Shown here in pieces: positions 1 through 6,974 of a stretch of DNA of 8,270 nucleotides (its first letter is position 1; each line of letters begins with the position of its first letter). The DNA lies in NCBI GenBank assembly GCA_021794705.1, contig JAJYQH010000073.1, positions 1-8,270 on the forward strand, in the 5' to 3' direction. Below the pieces are notes generated by a model. That model saw nothing but the letters and a program-made list of their open reading frames with translations. It was not told where the DNA came from and searched no databases. The position numbers and the translations under genes were made by a program. The stretch is from Actinomycetes bacterium (GTDB taxonomy: Bacteria > Actinomycetota > Actinomycetes > Propionibacteriales > Propionibacteriaceae).

Positions 1-1167
1 GTGGTGGAGCGCGGCCTCGACCGCGTGCGCGCCCTGGCCGGACGCTGCGACGTCGTCGTCGCGGCCGTCGGCAACGACCCCCACCTGCTGGGACGCGAGG
101 CCGCCGACCGCCCGGCGCTCGCGCTCCCCGACTCCCAGGCCGCGCTCGTGGCGGCCGCCCGGGAGGCGAACGCCGACGTCGTGCTCCTCGTCACCTCCTC
201 CTACCCCTACGCCCTCGGGGCGGCGGCGTCGTCGTCCCGGGCGGTCGTCTGGACGAGCCACGCCGGCCAGGAACTCGGCCACGGCGTGTTCGACGTGCTG
301 ACCGGCCGCGAGGAGCCGCGGGGACGGCTGGCCCAGACGTGGTGGGCGTCCGAGGACGACATCGCCGGGCTCTTCGACTACGACGTCATCGGCTCCGAGC
401 AGACCTACTGGTACAGCCGGGCGATCCCGGCGTACGGGTTCGGTCACGGCCTCACCTACGGCGACGTGCGCTACGACGCCCTCGACCTGCCGCCGGAGTG
501 GGCACCCGGCACGGAGGGGCCCCTCGCCCGCGTCACCGTGGGCAACCGGGGCGGCCGCGTCGCCCACGAACTCGTGCAGGTCTACGCCGCCGCGGTGCGC
601 CACCCCGTGCGCGCCGGACGCCGGCTGCTCGGCGTCTCGAGGGTGGTGCTCGAGCCGGGGGAGACCCGGACCGTCGACGTGCCCCTCCACATGGACCGGC
701 TCCGCACCTGGAGCGCCGCCACGAGGTCGCTCCGCATGCAGCCGTCGGAGTGGGAGGTGCAGGCCGGTCCGTCAGCGGACGCCCCGCACCTCGCCGCGGC
801 CCTCACCGTCCTCGGCGAGGCCGACCCGCCACACCGGTTGCCGCTGGATGCGTGGCACTGCGACCGGCGCCAGGGAGTCGTGGGCGTGCCCGTCGACCCG
901 CTGCGCGGCACTGCCCTCGCGTGCCGTACCGGCTCGGGGCGCGTCGTCTGGGACGCCGTCGACGCCGAGGGCCCCGTGGAGCTCCGGCTCCGGGGCACCG
1001 GTCGCTGCCGGGTTGTGGACGGCGCCGGCCGGGTGGTGGCCGACCTGCGCCCGGAGTCGGACGACTGGCGCTGGCTGCGGCTCGACCTGCCCCGTGGGGG
1101 AACGACCTCGCTCGTGCTGGAGCTGGAGGCCCCGATCGCGGCGGCCGAGCTGCGCGGCGTCCGGTGA
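1..1167 (+). CDS. Glycoside hydrolase family 3 protein, C-terminal part (N-terminus outside window)
   Basis: This is the 3' portion of a GH3 exo-glycosidase (beta-glucosidase or beta-xylosidase type), which removes non-reducing beta-linked sugars. The frame is open from base 1 and the protein begins inside the GH3 C-terminal alpha/beta sandwich, so the GTG at base 1 is probably not the real start; the N-terminal barrel with the catalytic aspartate must lie to the left. Visible here, in residues of this fragment: VVVAAVGND (18-26), GREAADR (31-37, where Glu33 is a candidate acid/base), SHAGQELG (86-93) and GFGHGLTY (146-153), which closes the sandwich. A fibronectin III-like domain follows at about 155-230 (VGNRG, ELVQVY, LEPGETRTV). 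Residues about 280-388 form a further beta-rich stretch resembling a CBM6-like domain. The exact substrate cannot be read from this part. The stop overlaps the start of the GH95 gene by 4 bases, implying one operon with coupled translation. Confidence 0.88.
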   Translation: MVERGLDRVRALAGRCDVVVAAVGNDPHLLGREAADRPALALPDSQAALVAAAREANADVVLLVTSSYPYALGAAASSSRAVVWTSHAGQELGHGVFDVLTGREEPRGRLAQTWWASEDDIAGLFDYDVIGSEQTYWYSRAIPAYGFGHGLTYGDVRYDALDLPPEWAPGTEGPLARVTVGNRGGRVAHELVQVYAAAVRHPVRAGRRLLGVSRVVLEPGETRTVDVPLHMDRLRTWSAATRSLRMQPSEWEVQAGPSADAPHLAAALTVLGEADPPHRLPLDAWHCDRRQGVVGVPVDPLRGTALACRTGSGRVVWDAVDAEGPVELRLRGTGRCRVVDGAGRVVADLRPESDDWRWLRLDLPRGGTTSLVLELEAPIAAAELRGVR

Positions 1168-3464
1168 ACCGGCTGCGCTACGGCCGCGCCGCCGAGCAGT
1201 GGCTCGACGGTCTGCCGCTGGGGAACGGGTACCAGGGGGTCGTCTGCCTCGGACGCCCCGACAGCACGACCCTGCTCGTCAACGAGGGCAGCGCCTGGTC
1301 GGGCGACGCCGGCTCGCCCGCGCGGGGGCTCCCCGTGCACGGAGGGGCGGGCACCCTGGCCGCGGTCCGCGAGGCACTGGACGCCGGCGACCCCGCTCGG
1401 GCCGGCGTCCTCGCGCGCGACCTGCAGGGCTCGCACTGCCAGGCGTTCCTGCCGTTCCTCGGCCTCGAGCTGTCGTGGGAGGCGCTGGGCCCCGGGATCA
1501 GCCGCGAACTCGACCTGGACGCCGCGACCGCGACCCACGTCGTCGAGGCGGGACGCCAGGAGAGTTTCGCCAGCCATCCCCACCGGGTGGTGGTGCACCG
1601 GTTCACCGCGACCCGGCCGGTGGCCGTCACCGTGACCCTCGGCGCCCGGGTCGGCCGGGACGTCGACGTGCGGGCGACCGGCGACGAGATCGTCGCCCGG
1701 CTGCGCCTGCCCAGCGACGTCGTGAGCGACTGGGTCGATCCCGTGAGCCCGGTGCGCTACGGGTCGGACTCCCGCCCGGGCGCCGGGGTGGTGCGCGGCT
1801 GGATCGAGGGCGCGCCCGGCGTGGACCTCGCCAGCCCCGTGGCGCTCGAGCCGGGACAGTCGCTCACCCTCGTCGTGGCGACGGGAACCTCCGACGTGCG
1901 CGCCAGCCACCGGCTCATCGCCGCCCTGCGCCGCCGGGGCCGCCGGGCCGCCGCCGACGGATACCCGACCCTGGCGGCCCACCACCGTGACGACGTGGCG
2001 GCGCTGCTCGCCCCGTGCGCGCTGGTGCTGCCGGAGGGACCCCACTCGGCCCTCGACACCGACCTCCGGGTGCAGCGCTGGGAGCGCGAACCCGAGGCCG
2101 ACCCCGCCCTCCCGGCGCTGCTGTTCTCCTACGGGCGCTACCTGCTCGTGCAGTCGTCGCGGCCCGGAGGGCTTCCCGCCAACCTCCAGGGCATCTGGAA
2201 CGACGAGCTCCCCCCGCCGTGGAGCAGCGACTTCACGCTCAACATCAACACCGAGATGACCTACTGGGCGGCCGAGCCCACCGGGCTCGCCGAGTGCGTC
2301 GATCCCCTCGTCGACCTGCTTGTCCGGATCGCCCACACGACCGGGCGGGACGCCGCCCGGGTCACCTATGGCCTGCCCGGGTGGGTGGCGCACCACAACA
2401 GCGACGCGTGGGGCCACGCGGCCCCCGTCGGGGACGGCGACCCGAGCTGGGCCAACTGGCCGATGGGTGGCACCTGGCTCTGCGCCCACCTGCTCGAGCG
2501 GATCCGGCACAGCGCGCGACCCGACGACGCCTGGCTCGCCGAGGCCGCCTGGGTGGTCGCCGGGGCGGTGGAATTCTGGCTGGCCTGGATCCGGCCCGCC
2601 GGGCCCGCCGGCTTCGCCGACACCGCCCCCGCCACCTCCCCGGAGAACCGGTACCTCCATGGCGGGGCCCCCGTGGCGCTGGCGGCGTCCACGGCGATGG
2701 ACCGGGCGCTCCTCGAGACCCTCGTCGAGCTCTCCGACCAACTCGGGCGCCGGGGACACCGGGTCCCGGGAGCCGACCGGCTCGCCTCGCTCGTATCCCG
2801 GATGGCTCCGTACGCCGTCACTCCGGCCGGCACGCTGGTCGAGTGGGACCGGCCCCTCGAGGAGGAGGACCCACGGCACCGGCACCAGTCGCACCTCGCG
2901 GCCGTCTTCCCGTTGCGCCGGCCGCTGCCCCCCGCGGTGCTGGACGCCGCCCGGGCGACCCTCGAGGCGAAGGGCACCGAATCGACCGGCTGGTCGCTGG
3001 CCTGGCGGGGATGTCTCTGGGCGCGGATGGGGGACGCCGAGGCGGCCTGGGAGTGCGCCCGGCGGGCGATGCGGCCGGCGACCGGCGCGGGCGACGGTGC
3101 GCCCCGGCACCGGGGCGGTCTGTACCCGAACCTGTTCAGCGCCCACCCGCCGTACCAGATCGACGGGAACCTCGGGCTGGTGGCGCTGATGGTCGAGATG
3201 CTGCTGGACTCCCGGGCCGACGGGGACACGGTGGTGATCGAGCCGCTGCCCGCCCTGCCGGCGTCCTGGCCCTCGGGGTCGGTGCGCGGCCTCGTGGCCA
3301 CCGGGGGCGTGCGGGTCGACATCGACTGGGATCTTGCCGTCACCACCGTTACCCTGACGTCGCCGGTTCCCCGCCCTGCCCGGGTGTGGGGACGTGAGTT
3401 CATGGTCACGCCCGGCACCCCCGTCGTGTTCAGCACGGACGCCGCCGCGGCCGCGGTGCGCTGA
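1164..3464 (+). CDS. GH95 alpha-L-fucosidase / alpha-L-galactosidase family enzyme
   Basis: A complete 766-residue family GH95 enzyme, an inverting hydrolase that removes terminal alpha-L-fucose (or alpha-L-galactose) from glycans. The N-terminal domain opens with the family signature LPLGNGYQGVV and NEGSAWSG. The (alpha/alpha)6 catalytic region shows NLQGIWND (340-347), LNINTEM (N360, N362), GWVAHHNSD (406-414), a WANWPMGG motif near 429, TSPEN with E494, HRHQSHL (572-577 for the histidines) and YQIDGN with D667. By analogy with Bifidobacterium AfcA (N421, N423, E566, D766), N360/N362, E494 and D667 are the likely catalytic set; that alignment is from memory. Thr358 occupies the position where AfcA appears to have His, which may favour L-galactose. 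No signal peptide is present, so it should act in the cytoplasm. The GTG start at 1164 is chosen because homology begins at once (NRLRYGRAAEQW) and it makes a GTGA overlap with the upstream stop. The same frame stays open upstream to 339, but that stretch is arginine-rich shadow. Confidence 0.95.
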   Translation: MNRLRYGRAAEQWLDGLPLGNGYQGVVCLGRPDSTTLLVNEGSAWSGDAGSPARGLPVHGGAGTLAAVREALDAGDPARAGVLARDLQGSHCQAFLPFLGLELSWEALGPGISRELDLDAATATHVVEAGRQESFASHPHRVVVHRFTATRPVAVTVTLGARVGRDVDVRATGDEIVARLRLPSDVVSDWVDPVSPVRYGSDSRPGAGVVRGWIEGAPGVDLASPVALEPGQSLTLVVATGTSDVRASHRLIAALRRRGRRAAADGYPTLAAHHRDDVAALLAPCALVLPEGPHSALDTDLRVQRWEREPEADPALPALLFSYGRYLLVQSSRPGGLPANLQGIWNDELPPPWSSDFTLNINTEMTYWAAEPTGLAECVDPLVDLLVRIAHTTGRDAARVTYGLPGWVAHHNSDAWGHAAPVGDGDPSWANWPMGGTWLCAHLLERIRHSARPDDAWLAEAAWVVAGAVEFWLAWIRPAGPAGFADTAPATSPENRYLHGGAPVALAASTAMDRALLETLVELSDQLGRRGHRVPGADRLASLVSRMAPYAVTPAGTLVEWDRPLEEEDPRHRHQSHLAAVFPLRRPLPPAVLDAARATLEAKGTESTGWSLAWRGCLWARMGDAEAAWECARRAMRPATGAGDGAPRHRGGLYPNLFSAHPPYQIDGNLGLVALMVEMLLDSRADGDTVVIEPLPALPASWPSGSVRGLVATGGVRVDIDWDLAVTTVTLTSPVPRPARVWGREFMVTPGTPVVFSTDAAAAAVR

Positions 3465-3488
3465 CATCAGGCCCGGACGGCATTCTGC

Positions 3489-3496
3489 GGAGGAGG
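3489..3496 (+). promoter_or_regulatory. Ribosome binding site deciding the DUF624 start
   Basis: GGAGGAGG lies 5 bases before the GTG at 3502. It is a near-perfect Shine-Dalgarno match and settles the start against the longer open frame that runs back into the GH95 gene. Confidence 0.8.
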
Positions 3497-3501
3497 CAGC
3501 G

Positions 3502-4116
3502 GTGCAGGTGGATCCCCAGACCCGCTCGATGCAGGGCCTGCTGACCCTGTTCGGCCTGGTGCTCGTCAACCTCGTCTACCTCGTCACCTGCCTGCCGGTG
3601 GTGACGATCGGGGCGGCGACCAGTGCCCTGTTCGAGGTGACCTTCCGGCTCGCCGACGAGGAGCGCGGACGGCTGGTGTCCGAGTATCTCGACGCGCTGC
3701 GGCGGAACGCGGTGCGAGGGACGCTCGTGTTCCTGGCCCTCGCCCCGGGGGTCGCCGTGCTCGCGTTCGCCGCCGTCTTCTGGTCGCAGCTGCGCAGCCC
3801 GTTCGCCCTGGCGGCGACCCTGCTCGCCGTGTTGGGCGCCGTCTACCTCGTCGCGGCGCTGCTGTACGCCCTGGCCCAGGTCGCGCTGTTCCACAACACC
3901 GTCGGCCGCACGCTGCGGAACGCGATCCTGCTGCCCATGGCCGAGCCGGTCACCACCGTCGCCGTCCTGCTCATCCCGCTCACCTGCCTCAGCCTGCTCG
4001 TCGCGGTCCACGGATTCGTCGTCATCGTGCTGACGATCGGCTTCTCGGTCGGCTCCTACGCGAGCGCGTTCCTGTTCCGCCGGGCCTTCGCCCGGTACCC
4101 GGACGCCCGGGCATGA
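3502..4116 (+). CDS. DUF624 (YesL-like) family integral membrane protein
   Basis: A 204-residue hydrophobic protein of the DUF624/YesL family. Such proteins are repeatedly found beside sugar ABC transporters and glycoside hydrolases (yesL lies in the Bacillus subtilis rhamnogalacturonan locus), but their biochemical role is not established. Likely membrane segments lie at about residues 12-43 (with the family-like LVTCLPVVTIGAATSALF stretch), 73-94, 100-130 and two more between 149 and 192. The loop between the first two is charged (LADEERGRL) and the C-terminus is basic (FRRAFARYP). The start is the GTG at 3502, because GGAGGAGG at 3489-3496 is ideally placed 5 bases before it. An in-frame ATG at 3403 or the alternative GTG further upstream would lie inside the GH95 gene. 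It sits 37 bases after the GH95 stop, probably in the same operon, and ends 2 bases before a strong hairpin. Confidence 0.87.
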   Translation: MQVDPQTRSMQGLLTLFGLVLVNLVYLVTCLPVVTIGAATSALFEVTFRLADEERGRLVSEYLDALRRNAVRGTLVFLALAPGVAVLAFAAVFWSQLRSPFALAATLLAVLGAVYLVAALLYALAQVALFHNTVGRTLRNAILLPMAEPVTTVAVLLIPLTCLSLLVAVHGFVVIVLTIGFSVGSYASAFLFRRAFARYPDARA

Positions 4117-4118
4117 CG

Positions 4119-4146
4119 AAGGGGTCCGGCGAGCGCCGGACCCCTT
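4119..4146. terminator. Bidirectional hairpin terminator between convergent genes
   Basis: A perfect 12-bp stem (AAGGGGTCCGGC, loop GAGC, GCCGGACCCCTT) fills the 39-base gap between the DUF624 stop (4116) and the stop of the solute-binding protein gene (4156, minus strand). There is no clear T-tract on either side, as is usual for GC-rich actinobacterial terminators. The symmetric placement suggests it ends transcription from both sides. Confidence 0.82.
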
Positions 4147-4155
4147 CCCCGTGGA

Positions 4156-5910
4156 TCAGCCGAACTTCTTCGCCACCGCGACCCGGGCGGCGTTCTGGGC
4201 CTTGGCGTTGGCCATGTCGACGGCGAGCACCTTCGAGTAGCCCAGCCCGTTCACCGTGTCCTGCATGCTCTTGAGCTGGGCGTTGAAGTCGCTGTCACTG
4301 GTCGACAGCGACATCTTCCACGACTGCTGCACGATGACCGCCTTGATCTGGTTGCGCAGCGTCTGGATCTCCGAGGTGTCGGTCGGGGTGACGTAGCTGG
4401 CACCCGGGGCGACGATGATCTTCCCGTTCTTGGTGAGGTAGTCCATCGTCGAGGTGGCCCCGCCCATGCGCGACGACCAGTCCTTGCTCAGCGGGTTGGC
4501 CGTGGCGTCCTGGTAGGTCTTCCAGAACTTGTAGCTGAACTCGCTGCCCGTCGCCTTGTCCTTGTCGATCGGCAGCACGAGGGTGGCGTTGAGCCACGAG
4601 GAGCCGTTCTGGTAGGTGCCCCCGCCCCAGGACGCCGGCACGGTCGCGCCGGATCCCGCCAGCGCCTTCCAGCCGAAGTCGGTGAGCTCGGGCCGCCCGC
4701 TCGAGTCGAGCTGCCACGTGAGCCCCTTGGGGCCGGCCGCGCCCTGCGTCTGGCTGTTGTTCGTGTAGGTGCCCTCGGGGGAGTACAGCCAGTCCATGAA
4801 GGCGGCGATCCGCTGGGGGTCCTTCGCCTTCGACCCGATCGCGATGACCTGCGTGGCGCCGTAGACGGACACGCCGTAGGAGAAGATCAGCATGTCCTTC
4901 ATCGGGGCGATCTCGAAGCCCTTGCCCTGCTTGACGTTGCTGGTCGTGTTGTAGGCGGCCTGGCACTGCCAGGGCCAGAACGAGAAGAGCACCTGGCCGT
5001 TCTGGAACTTCGAGAACAGCGTGTCGTAGTTCTGAGTGGGCGACTCGGGGTCGAGCAGGCCCATCTGGTTCGCCTTCGCGAAGAAACGCAGCGCGCGCAC
5101 GTACTGCGACCCCGAGTCGACGATGCTCTGGTAGTCGGAGCCGTCGGCCTTGGCGAGCACGAAGCCCATCTCGTCGTAGCCGTAGTAGCAGGTGGGCTGC
5201 TTGGCGTTGTTCATCATGTTGCCGTCCCAGTCCTTGAACAGGGAGAGCGCGTAGACCTTCTTGCCGTTGGGGGCGGTCGGTGCGGCGTCCTGCATCTTCT
5301 TGAGGGCCGGCAGGAGGTCCTCGAGGGTGCCGATCTGCGGGTAGCCGACCTTCTTGTACAGGTCCCATCGGAGGAAGGGGCCGAACGTCGGGTCGAGGCC
5401 CTCGGACGACTGGGTCGGCTTGAGGTCGGACACCTGGGTGGGCAGGGCGAAGATCCCGTTCTTCCCGTCGTTGATGTGCTTGACGGCGGCGTCGAAGGCC
5501 GCGGTGTTGGTCATGTTCTTGTACATCGCCGAGATGTCCATGACGAGGCCGCCGGTGACCAGGTCGTCGAGCTTCTGGCCCTGGTCGGTGACGATGAAGT
5601 CACCGAGGTTGCCGGCCGAGACCCGGGTGTTGTAGAGGGTGTCGCCACCGCCCGCGACGTTGGGGGCGATGATGTTGAGCTTGAGGTTGAACTTGTCGTG
5701 CACCATCTTGGCGAACCAGCCGGGCTGGACGCCCATCGCGTTCGCCAGCCCGTCGAACACGTCGATCTGCTGCTCGTTCGACCACGACGTCGGGAAGGGG
5801 CCGCCGGTCGGGGCGGAGGTGGTCGACGAGCCCGACGACGAGCAGCCGGCGAGGGCGAGGCCCGTTCCGGCCGCGGCTGCGCCGAGCAGGCTGCGGCGAG
5901 AGATCTTCAT
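4156..5910 (-). CDS. Sugar ABC transporter solute-binding lipoprotein (LplA-like, family 1)
   Basis: A 584-residue extracellular substrate-binding protein of a carbohydrate ABC importer. The N-terminus MKISRRSLLGAAAAG carries a twin-arginine and a hydrophobic stretch, followed by the lipobox LAGC with lipidated Cys23 and a serine/threonine-rich linker. This indicates a membrane-anchored lipoprotein facing outwards, possibly exported by Tat. The mature part has the large size (about 560 residues) and aromatic-rich character of the LplA/YtcQ branch (for example QQSWKMSLS and GLGYSKVLAVDMANAK near the C-terminus), a group that normally accompanies LplB/LplC-type permeases and binds oligosaccharides. 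The ATG at 5910 is chosen because the signal peptide starts there and AGGAG (5918-5922) sits 7 bases upstream. It is the last gene of the minus-strand group, 128 bases after the second permease. The ligand cannot be deduced; the neighbouring GH95 and GH3 enzymes suggest a fucosylated or galactosylated oligosaccharide. Confidence 0.93.
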   Translation of the reverse strand: MKISRRSLLGAAAAGTGLALAGCSSSGSSTTSAPTGGPFPTSWSNEQQIDVFDGLANAMGVQPGWFAKMVHDKFNLKLNIIAPNVAGGGDTLYNTRVSAGNLGDFIVTDQGQKLDDLVTGGLVMDISAMYKNMTNTAAFDAAVKHINDGKNGIFALPTQVSDLKPTQSSEGLDPTFGPFLRWDLYKKVGYPQIGTLEDLLPALKKMQDAAPTAPNGKKVYALSLFKDWDGNMMNNAKQPTCYYGYDEMGFVLAKADGSDYQSIVDSGSQYVRALRFFAKANQMGLLDPESPTQNYDTLFSKFQNGQVLFSFWPWQCQAAYNTTSNVKQGKGFEIAPMKDMLIFSYGVSVYGATQVIAIGSKAKDPQRIAAFMDWLYSPEGTYTNNSQTQGAAGPKGLTWQLDSSGRPELTDFGWKALAGSGATVPASWGGGTYQNGSSWLNATLVLPIDKDKATGSEFSYKFWKTYQDATANPLSKDWSSRMGGATSTMDYLTKNGKIIVAPGASYVTPTDTSEIQTLRNQIKAVIVQQSWKMSLSTSDSDFNAQLKSMQDTVNGLGYSKVLAVDMANAKAQNAARVAVAKKFG

Positions 5911-6038
5911 GGGATGGCTCCTGTCTGTGGAAGGGTGCGCGCCGGGGTCCGTGAGCGCGGGGTGGAACTGGCCGGGTGGCGGCCAGGTGTTCTTCTTCGT
6001 CGTCGGGCGGCCCGGTTGTGATCGAGCGCCGTCGGTGG
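5911..6038 (-). other. Intercistronic region with stem-loop between permease and binding protein genes
   Basis: This 128-base gap holds a 6-bp inverted repeat at 5968-5986 (CTGGCC, 7-base loop, GGCCAG) about 57 bases before the binding-protein start. No T-tract follows on the minus strand and I see no convincing -35/-10 pair, so it reads as an internal mRNA feature (stability or processing) rather than a true terminator or a separate promoter. Weaker CGCGC/GCGCG pairing lies nearer the ATG. The solute-binding protein is usually needed in excess over the permeases, which would suit a processing or stabilising role; this is inference. Confidence 0.4.
5918..5922 (-). promoter_or_regulatory. Ribosome binding site of the solute-binding protein gene
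   Basis: AGGAG on the minus strand lies 7 bases before the ATG at 5910. It supports an independent, efficient start in spite of the same frame being open much further upstream. Confidence 0.75.
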
Positions 6039-6962
6039 TCAGCCCTTCACGGCGCCGAGCATGATGCCCTTGACGAAAAACCTCTGGAACAGCGGGTAGA
6101 TGAAGATGATCGGCAGCACGACGATCACGGAGACCGTCATCCGGATCGACGTCGCGGTCTGCGAGGTGGCGGCCGAGGCGATCGCGCTGAGGTTGCCCCC
6201 GGCCTGCTGCGCGGCCGCCGCGAGGCTGGCCGCCTGGTTGATGTACATGTAGAGCAGGAACTGCAGGGTGTAGAGCCCCTGGTCGGTGACGTAGAGCAGG
6301 GTGTCCTGGAAGCTGTTCCACTGCGCGACCGCGGAGAAGATCGCCACCGTGGCGAGGATCGGCGTCATGTTGGGCAGCATCACCCGGAAGAAGATCTGGA
6401 AGATGTTCGCCCCGTCCACCTCCGCGGCCTCCTGCAGCGAGGTCGGCATCGACTCCACGTAGGTCTTGACGAGGATGATGTTGAACGGCTGGACGACGGC
6501 CGGCAGCACGTACACCCAGAAGCTGTTGGTGAGCCCGAGCGTCTTCACGATGATGAACACGGGGATGAGCCCGGCGCTGAAGTACATGGTGACCACCACG
6601 ACCCGGTACCAGAACTGGCGTCCCCACATCCGCTCCTGGGTGAACATGAAGCCGAGGTAGGCGGAGGCGAGCACCGTCGCGGCCGTGCCGATGACCGTGC
6701 GACCGATGGAGACGAGGGCGGCGCGGGGGAGGCCGGGCAGGTCGAAGACCTGGCTGTAGTTGTGCAGTTGCAGGCCGACCGGCCACCACCGCACGTCGCC
6801 CTGGGCCGACAGGTCGTTGGCGCTGACCGAGTTGATGATGAGGTAGTAGAACGGGTAGGCGCAGACGACGGCGAGCAGGACGAACACGGTGACGTTGACG
6901 GCGGTGAAGACCGCCGAGCCGCCGCCCGTCCTGGCGGTGCGGCGCTGGGTGCTGATGGCCAC
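6039..6962 (-). CDS. Carbohydrate ABC transporter permease, LplC/MalG type
   Basis: A 307-residue inner-membrane permease, one half of the translocation channel of a sugar importer. Six membrane segments can be traced at roughly residues 17-44, 83-108, 117-140, 148-168, 200-222 and 273-292. The cytoplasmic coupling loop that contacts the ATPase carries the EAA motif, EAAEVDGAN (178-186) to VMLP (194-197). The C-terminal FFVKGIMLGAVKG is highly typical of the LplC/YtcP branch. An alanine-rich stretch around 244-268 sits in the last periplasmic loop. The GTG at 6962 is the only sensible start and follows AGGGGG (6968-6973) at 5 bases. The gene begins 12 bases after the stop of the other permease, so the two are co-translated parts of one operon. 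Confidence 0.95.
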   Translation of the reverse strand: MAISTQRRTARTGGGSAVFTAVNVTVFVLLAVVCAYPFYYLIINSVSANDLSAQGDVRWWPVGLQLHNYSQVFDLPGLPRAALVSIGRTVIGTAATVLASAYLGFMFTQERMWGRQFWYRVVVVTMYFSAGLIPVFIIVKTLGLTNSFWVYVLPAVVQPFNIILVKTYVESMPTSLQEAAEVDGANIFQIFFRVMLPNMTPILATVAIFSAVAQWNSFQDTLLYVTDQGLYTLQFLLYMYINQAASLAAAAQQAGGNLSAIASAATSQTATSIRMTVSVIVVLPIIFIYPLFQRFFVKGIMLGAVKG

Positions 6963-6974
6963 GGGTGCCCCCTG

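Noticed and set aside
339..1163. Upstream extension of the GH95 frame inside the GH3 gene
   Set aside because: The extension is out-of-frame shadow of GH3; GH95 homology begins exactly at the GTG at 1164.
582..3569. A 995-codon open frame on the minus strand opposite GH3 and GH95
   Set aside because: It is composed of Arg/Gly/Pro-rich low-information sequence with no family motif, while the plus strand holds clear GH3 and GH95 proteins. It is a third-position GC artefact.
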